Below, in pieces: positions 6,669-9,154 of a stretch of DNA of 9,154 bases. The stretch is from Desulfobacteraceae bacterium (lineage in GTDB: Bacteria > Desulfobacterota > Desulfobacteria > Desulfobacterales > Desulfobacteraceae). The stretch's first letter is position 1; each line of letters starts with the position of its first letter. The translations under genes were made by a program, and so were the position numbers. The notes below the pieces were generated by a model. The model did no database searches and was not told the origin of the DNA. It worked only from the letters and a program-made list of their open reading frames with translations. Location of the stretch: positions 1 through 9,154 of the forward strand of contig JAAEMC010000429.1 in assembly GCA_024225895.1 (NCBI GenBank), in the 5' to 3' direction.

Positions 6669-7418
6669 ATGAGAAATATCATTACCAGCCCGGATAAAGA
6701 CCCCTTGGGTAACATGATGCTGGATTATCTCAACGGTGAATCAGCAGCCTATGTAGATGTGGTATCCACCACTGTTGATATGTGGAAGATGAAAGGCGTC
6801 ACCATGTTCAGAAAGTTTGCTCAAATGGGCAGGATTGAACAAAAGGCATTGGGGCTGTGCCGGGGTAAAATTCTGGATGTCGGCGCCGGAAGCGGTTGCC
6901 ACAGCCTCTATCTTCAAAAAAGAAACCAGATAGTTGATGCTTTGGATATTTCTTTAGGTTGTATTGAGGTGATGAAAAAAAGAAAGGTAAATACAACCAT
7001 CCATGGCAGTTTGTTCTCATTGCAAGAAAGATCATATGACACCTTGCTGATGCTGATGAATGGTTTGGGTATCTGTGGAACCATTGACGGATTGAACCTG
7101 TTTTTACAATACATTAAAACCCTTTTGACTACCGGAGGACAGGTGATTGCCGATTCTACGGATTTGGCGGTGCTGTATGATGTGACATGCCTTGCATCAT
7201 CCACCCGAGGATACTTTGGTGAAACCGAATTTAAAATGACTTACAAAGGGGCGCAATCAGATCCATTCCCCTGGCTGTATATTGATTTTGAAACATTGGG
7301 CTACTATACAAACCTGCACGGGTTAAAATGCGAACAGATTTTAGCTGGTGAGGGCGGTAAATATCTGGTTCGTATTTATACCCCCAATATTGCAGACATT
7401 TGCACATTGTATATATAA
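6669..7418 (+). CDS. Class I SAM-dependent methyltransferase
   Basis: This 249-residue cytoplasmic protein has a Rossmann-like methyltransferase core. Motif I is ILDVGAGSGCHS (68-79), the glycine-rich loop that holds S-adenosylmethionine. The acidic end of strand 2 is ALDIS (Asp93). Motif IV is YDTLLMLMNGLG (123-134), followed by GGQVIADSTD (156-165) at strand 5. An N-terminal extension of about 65 residues and a C-terminal segment with WLYIDFETLGYY (202-213) flank the core and probably form the acceptor-binding face. The acceptor is unknown: the NGLG in motif IV is not the NPPY of N6-adenine DNA methylases, so a small-molecule or protein substrate is more likely. The ATG has no clear Shine-Dalgarno, and translation may be coupled to the upstream small gene, whose stop is 10 bases away. 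The family is clear, the substrate is not. Confidence 0.91.
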   Translation: MRNIITSPDKDPLGNMMLDYLNGESAAYVDVVSTTVDMWKMKGVTMFRKFAQMGRIEQKALGLCRGKILDVGAGSGCHSLYLQKRNQIVDALDISLGCIEVMKKRKVNTTIHGSLFSLQERSYDTLLMLMNGLGICGTIDGLNLFLQYIKTLLTTGGQVIADSTDLAVLYDVTCLASSTRGYFGETEFKMTYKGAQSDPFPWLYIDFETLGYYTNLHGLKCEQILAGEGGKYLVRIYTPNIADICTLYI

Positions 7419-7487
7419 TCCCACCTTTTGAATGAATCGATTTTGTCGGTTAATTATTGGATATTGATCCTGATGGTGGATTTTTTA
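7417..7487 (+). terminator. Possible weak terminator after the methyltransferase gene
   Basis: AATCC-C-ACC (7417-7425) can pair with GGTGGATT (7475-7482), which runs into TTTTTT (7481-7486). The loop is about 50 bases and can itself fold (ATCGAT with ATTGAT). A smaller alternative is ATCC/GGAT (7467-7470 with 7478-7481). Neither is strong. Confidence 0.25.
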
Positions 7488-7517
7488 TTGACTTACCAAT
7501 TAAATCTTCATTAAAAT
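7488..7517 (+). promoter_or_regulatory. Sigma-70-like promoter for the HDOD/phosphatase gene
   Basis: TTGACT (7488-7493, five of six consensus bases), an 18-base spacer and TAAAAT (7512-7517, five of six). Transcription would begin near 7524, leaving a leader of about 125 bases. The leader is AT-rich; a weak TGAC/GTCA-based inverted repeat lies at about 7564-7585. Its position between the methyltransferase gene and the next start supports the call. Confidence 0.6.
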
Positions 7518-7632
7518 AGGAATATTAAAACCATACAAAAGCACATTACGCTCCACTTGATATGACCCTTTAAAAAGAAAGTCATCACACACATTCAGCT
7601 CGAAATTTAAAAAGCGGTCTTTATTTTTTTTC

Positions 7633-7641
7633 AAAGGAAGG
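7633..7641 (+). promoter_or_regulatory. Shine-Dalgarno sequence of the HDOD/phosphatase gene
   Basis: AAAGGAAGG ends seven bases before the ATG at 7649, an ideal spacing that fixes this start. Confidence 0.75.
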
Positions 7642-7648
7642 TTTTGAA

Positions 7649-9154
7649 ATGGCACCCGATTTTTATCGAGACATTCAGCCGCATGATCTGCCAATCCCTA
7701 ATAAAAGGGTTATGCAATTGATTCAATATGCAATGAAAGATGATGCCAAAGTGGAAATATTAACCCGGTTGATTGCAATAAACCCGGCATTATCGGCCCA
7801 GGTTTTAGGATTGGTCAACTCTGCGTTTTTCGGATTTCGTCAACAGATCAGATCCATATCAGATGCCGTCATTGTCATGGGAATGAAACGCCTGAGAAAC
7901 ATTGTACTATGCTTTGCTGTGAAAGAAGCGCTTTCCAGAAAAAAGATCGATGGCTTTGATATTGACAGTTTCTGGGAAGATTGTATTAGAAGAAGTGTTG
8001 CCGCCCATCAGCTCTGCCTGCTGGTGGATGGCCCGGTGGAAGAAGCATTTGTCGCGGGTATGCTTCTGGATGTCGGACTGTTGGTATTATTCTTGTTGGA
8101 ACCCGAGAAATCTGACCGCTGGCCGTTGCTGCGATCCAATACGCCGGAAAAGCGTCGTGAAATGGAAAAAAAATTATTTGAGATTACCCATGACGAGGTG
8201 GGGGCCATGCTCGTGAAAAAATGGCACCTGCCCAAACCTTATCTTCTGGCCATTGAACAGCATCACCATCTCCATAAAACAAAGAAAGGTCAGAGGGGTG
8301 ACGGGTTGGTGAAATATTCTAGTTTGCCCTCTATAATGATGATGTGCGATTTATGCAACGCTGTCTTTACCTGCCATGACAAGGCATTGGCATTGTCTGT
8401 ACTGAACCGGGAATCCAAAAATCTTTTCAAGCTGTCTGAAAAAACAATTGCCTCATTTTTGATGGTGTTGCCCAGACAGGTAAAAGAGACTGCAGGCGTA
8501 CTGAATATGCCTGTGAGTTCTCAGACAGATTTTAATCACATCCTGGAACAGGCCAGCCATAGAATCATTGAAGAAAATATCAATTTCCAAGAACTCACCT
8601 GGCGGCTCCAGGACACATTAAAACAACGCGATGAATATGCAGCCAAACTTGAAACTGAATTGAGAATTGCCAGGGAAATTCAGAAAAGCTTGCAGCCGGA
8701 TAATAATTCTATTGCGCATATTGATGCATTCAATACCCCCGCACTTCAGTTATCCGGGGACTTTTACGATTATTTTCCACGACAGGATAAAAAGATTTGT
8801 TTCTGCTTGGGAGATGTGTCCGGCAAAGGGACTTCCGCAGCCATATTAATGGCAAAAACTATTTCCCTATTTCGCTGTTTATGCAAAGTAGTGGATGATA
8901 TCAGCCAGGTGATATATCTGATGAATGATGAGATCTGTGACACAGCCGTACGGGGCATGTTCGTCACATTTGTGGCAGGACTTTTAGACCCTGTATCCAA
9001 GGAATTACAGTTGATCAATGCAGGACATCTGCCCCCTTTTTTAGTAAACAATAAGAAAATTATGAAGATTGATGCGAAAAATCCGCCTTTGGGTATATTG
9101 CCGGGGATATCCCATGATACGGTTACCTGTTCTCTGGCGAAAAGCAGGTTATAC
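7649..9154 (+). CDS. HDOD domain - RsbU/SpoIIE-type PP2C phosphatase signalling protein (3' partial)
   Basis: The frame stays open from the ATG to the window end (502 residues), so the C-terminus is missing. Residues about 10-280 form an HDOD domain: INPALSAQVLGLVNSAFFG (44-62) and ISDAVIVMGMKRLRNIVL (70-87) are typical. The usual HD pair is Leu140-Asp141 in AGMLLDVGLLVL, so metal-dependent phosphodiesterase activity is not expected and the domain is probably regulatory. A helical linker (about 295-348, ending ELRIAREIQKSL) leads to an RsbU-type serine phosphatase domain. Its metal ligands include Asp371 in GDFYDY and Asp389 in GDVSGKG; GMFVTFVAGLLDP (436-448) and NAGHLPPF (457-464) are further signatures. 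Such proteins usually dephosphorylate an anti-sigma-factor antagonist, freeing a signalling pathway. No partner gene is visible here. The last PP2C motif lies beyond the edge, so full catalytic competence cannot be checked. Cytoplasmic; no membrane helix seen. Confidence 0.92.
   Translation, partial: MAPDFYRDIQPHDLPIPNKRVMQLIQYAMKDDAKVEILTRLIAINPALSAQVLGLVNSAFFGFRQQIRSISDAVIVMGMKRLRNIVLCFAVKEALSRKKIDGFDIDSFWEDCIRRSVAAHQLCLLVDGPVEEAFVAGMLLDVGLLVLFLLEPEKSDRWPLLRSNTPEKRREMEKKLFEITHDEVGAMLVKKWHLPKPYLLAIEQHHHLHKTKKGQRGDGLVKYSSLPSIMMMCDLCNAVFTCHDKALALSVLNRESKNLFKLSEKTIASFLMVLPRQVKETAGVLNMPVSSQTDFNHILEQASHRIIEENINFQELTWRLQDTLKQRDEYAAKLETELRIAREIQKSLQPDNNSIAHIDAFNTPALQLSGDFYDYFPRQDKKICFCLGDVSGKGTSAAILMAKTISLFRCLCKVVDDISQVIYLMNDEICDTAVRGMFVTFVAGLLDPVSKELQLINAGHLPPFLVNNKKIMKIDAKNPPLGILPGISHDTVTCSLAKSRLY

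Noticed and set aside
7500..7694. 64-residue minus-strand open frame spanning the promoter region and the start of the HDOD gene
   Set aside because: It overlaps the better-supported promoter, Shine-Dalgarno and N-terminus on the plus strand and has no ribosome site of its own.

Overview
The window reads as a piece of chromosome from an anaerobic, respiring bacterium, most likely a sulfate-reducing member of the Desulfobacterota (Desulfobacteraceae-like). This is an inference from gene content, AT-leaning composition and protein style; there is no rRNA or other phylogenetic marker. Nine protein-coding genes are visible, two of them cut by the window edges. I see no tRNA, rRNA, CRISPR array, insertion sequence or other mobile element.

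Region 1 (2-3528, plus) is the 3' end of an operon for a membrane-bound complex of the complex I / group 4 [NiFe]-hydrogenase superfamily. It holds a HyfF/NuoM-type ion-pumping subunit (5' end missing), a fused NuoC-NuoD/HycE-type 'large subunit', and a ferredoxin-NuoB fusion 'small subunit'. The large subunit has lost three of the four cysteines that hold the Ni-Fe site, so it should not be a hydrogenase. It fits the 'energy-converting hydrogenase related' (Ehr) complexes. The small subunit keeps its N2-type [4Fe-4S] ligands and one ferredoxin-type cluster, so electron transfer coupled to ion movement is plausible, but the substrate is unknown. A strong terminator (3563-3605) closes the operon, and no hydrogenase maturation gene follows.

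Region 2 (3719-5149, plus) is one gene with its own leader, encoding a 476-residue protein with two left-handed beta-helix (hexapeptide-like) stretches and no assignable substrate. Its leader has an inverted repeat that reaches into the Shine-Dalgarno sequence. A hairpin at 5179-5218 separates it from the convergent genes that follow.

Region 3 (5211-6242, minus) is a two-gene unit: a YkgJ-type cysteine-cluster protein, then a secreted single-domain cupin. Region 4 (6386-7418, plus) pairs a small protein with a possible Sm-like fold with a class I SAM-dependent methyltransferase 10 bases downstream. Region 5 (7649 to the window end, plus) is a signalling protein, an HDOD domain fused through a helical linker to an RsbU/SpoIIE-type PP2C phosphatase domain, cut by the window edge and preceded by a good sigma-70-like promoter.

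The most notable item is the hydrogenase-like complex without a Ni-binding site. The others look like ordinary chromosomal housekeeping or signalling genes, some without known function.
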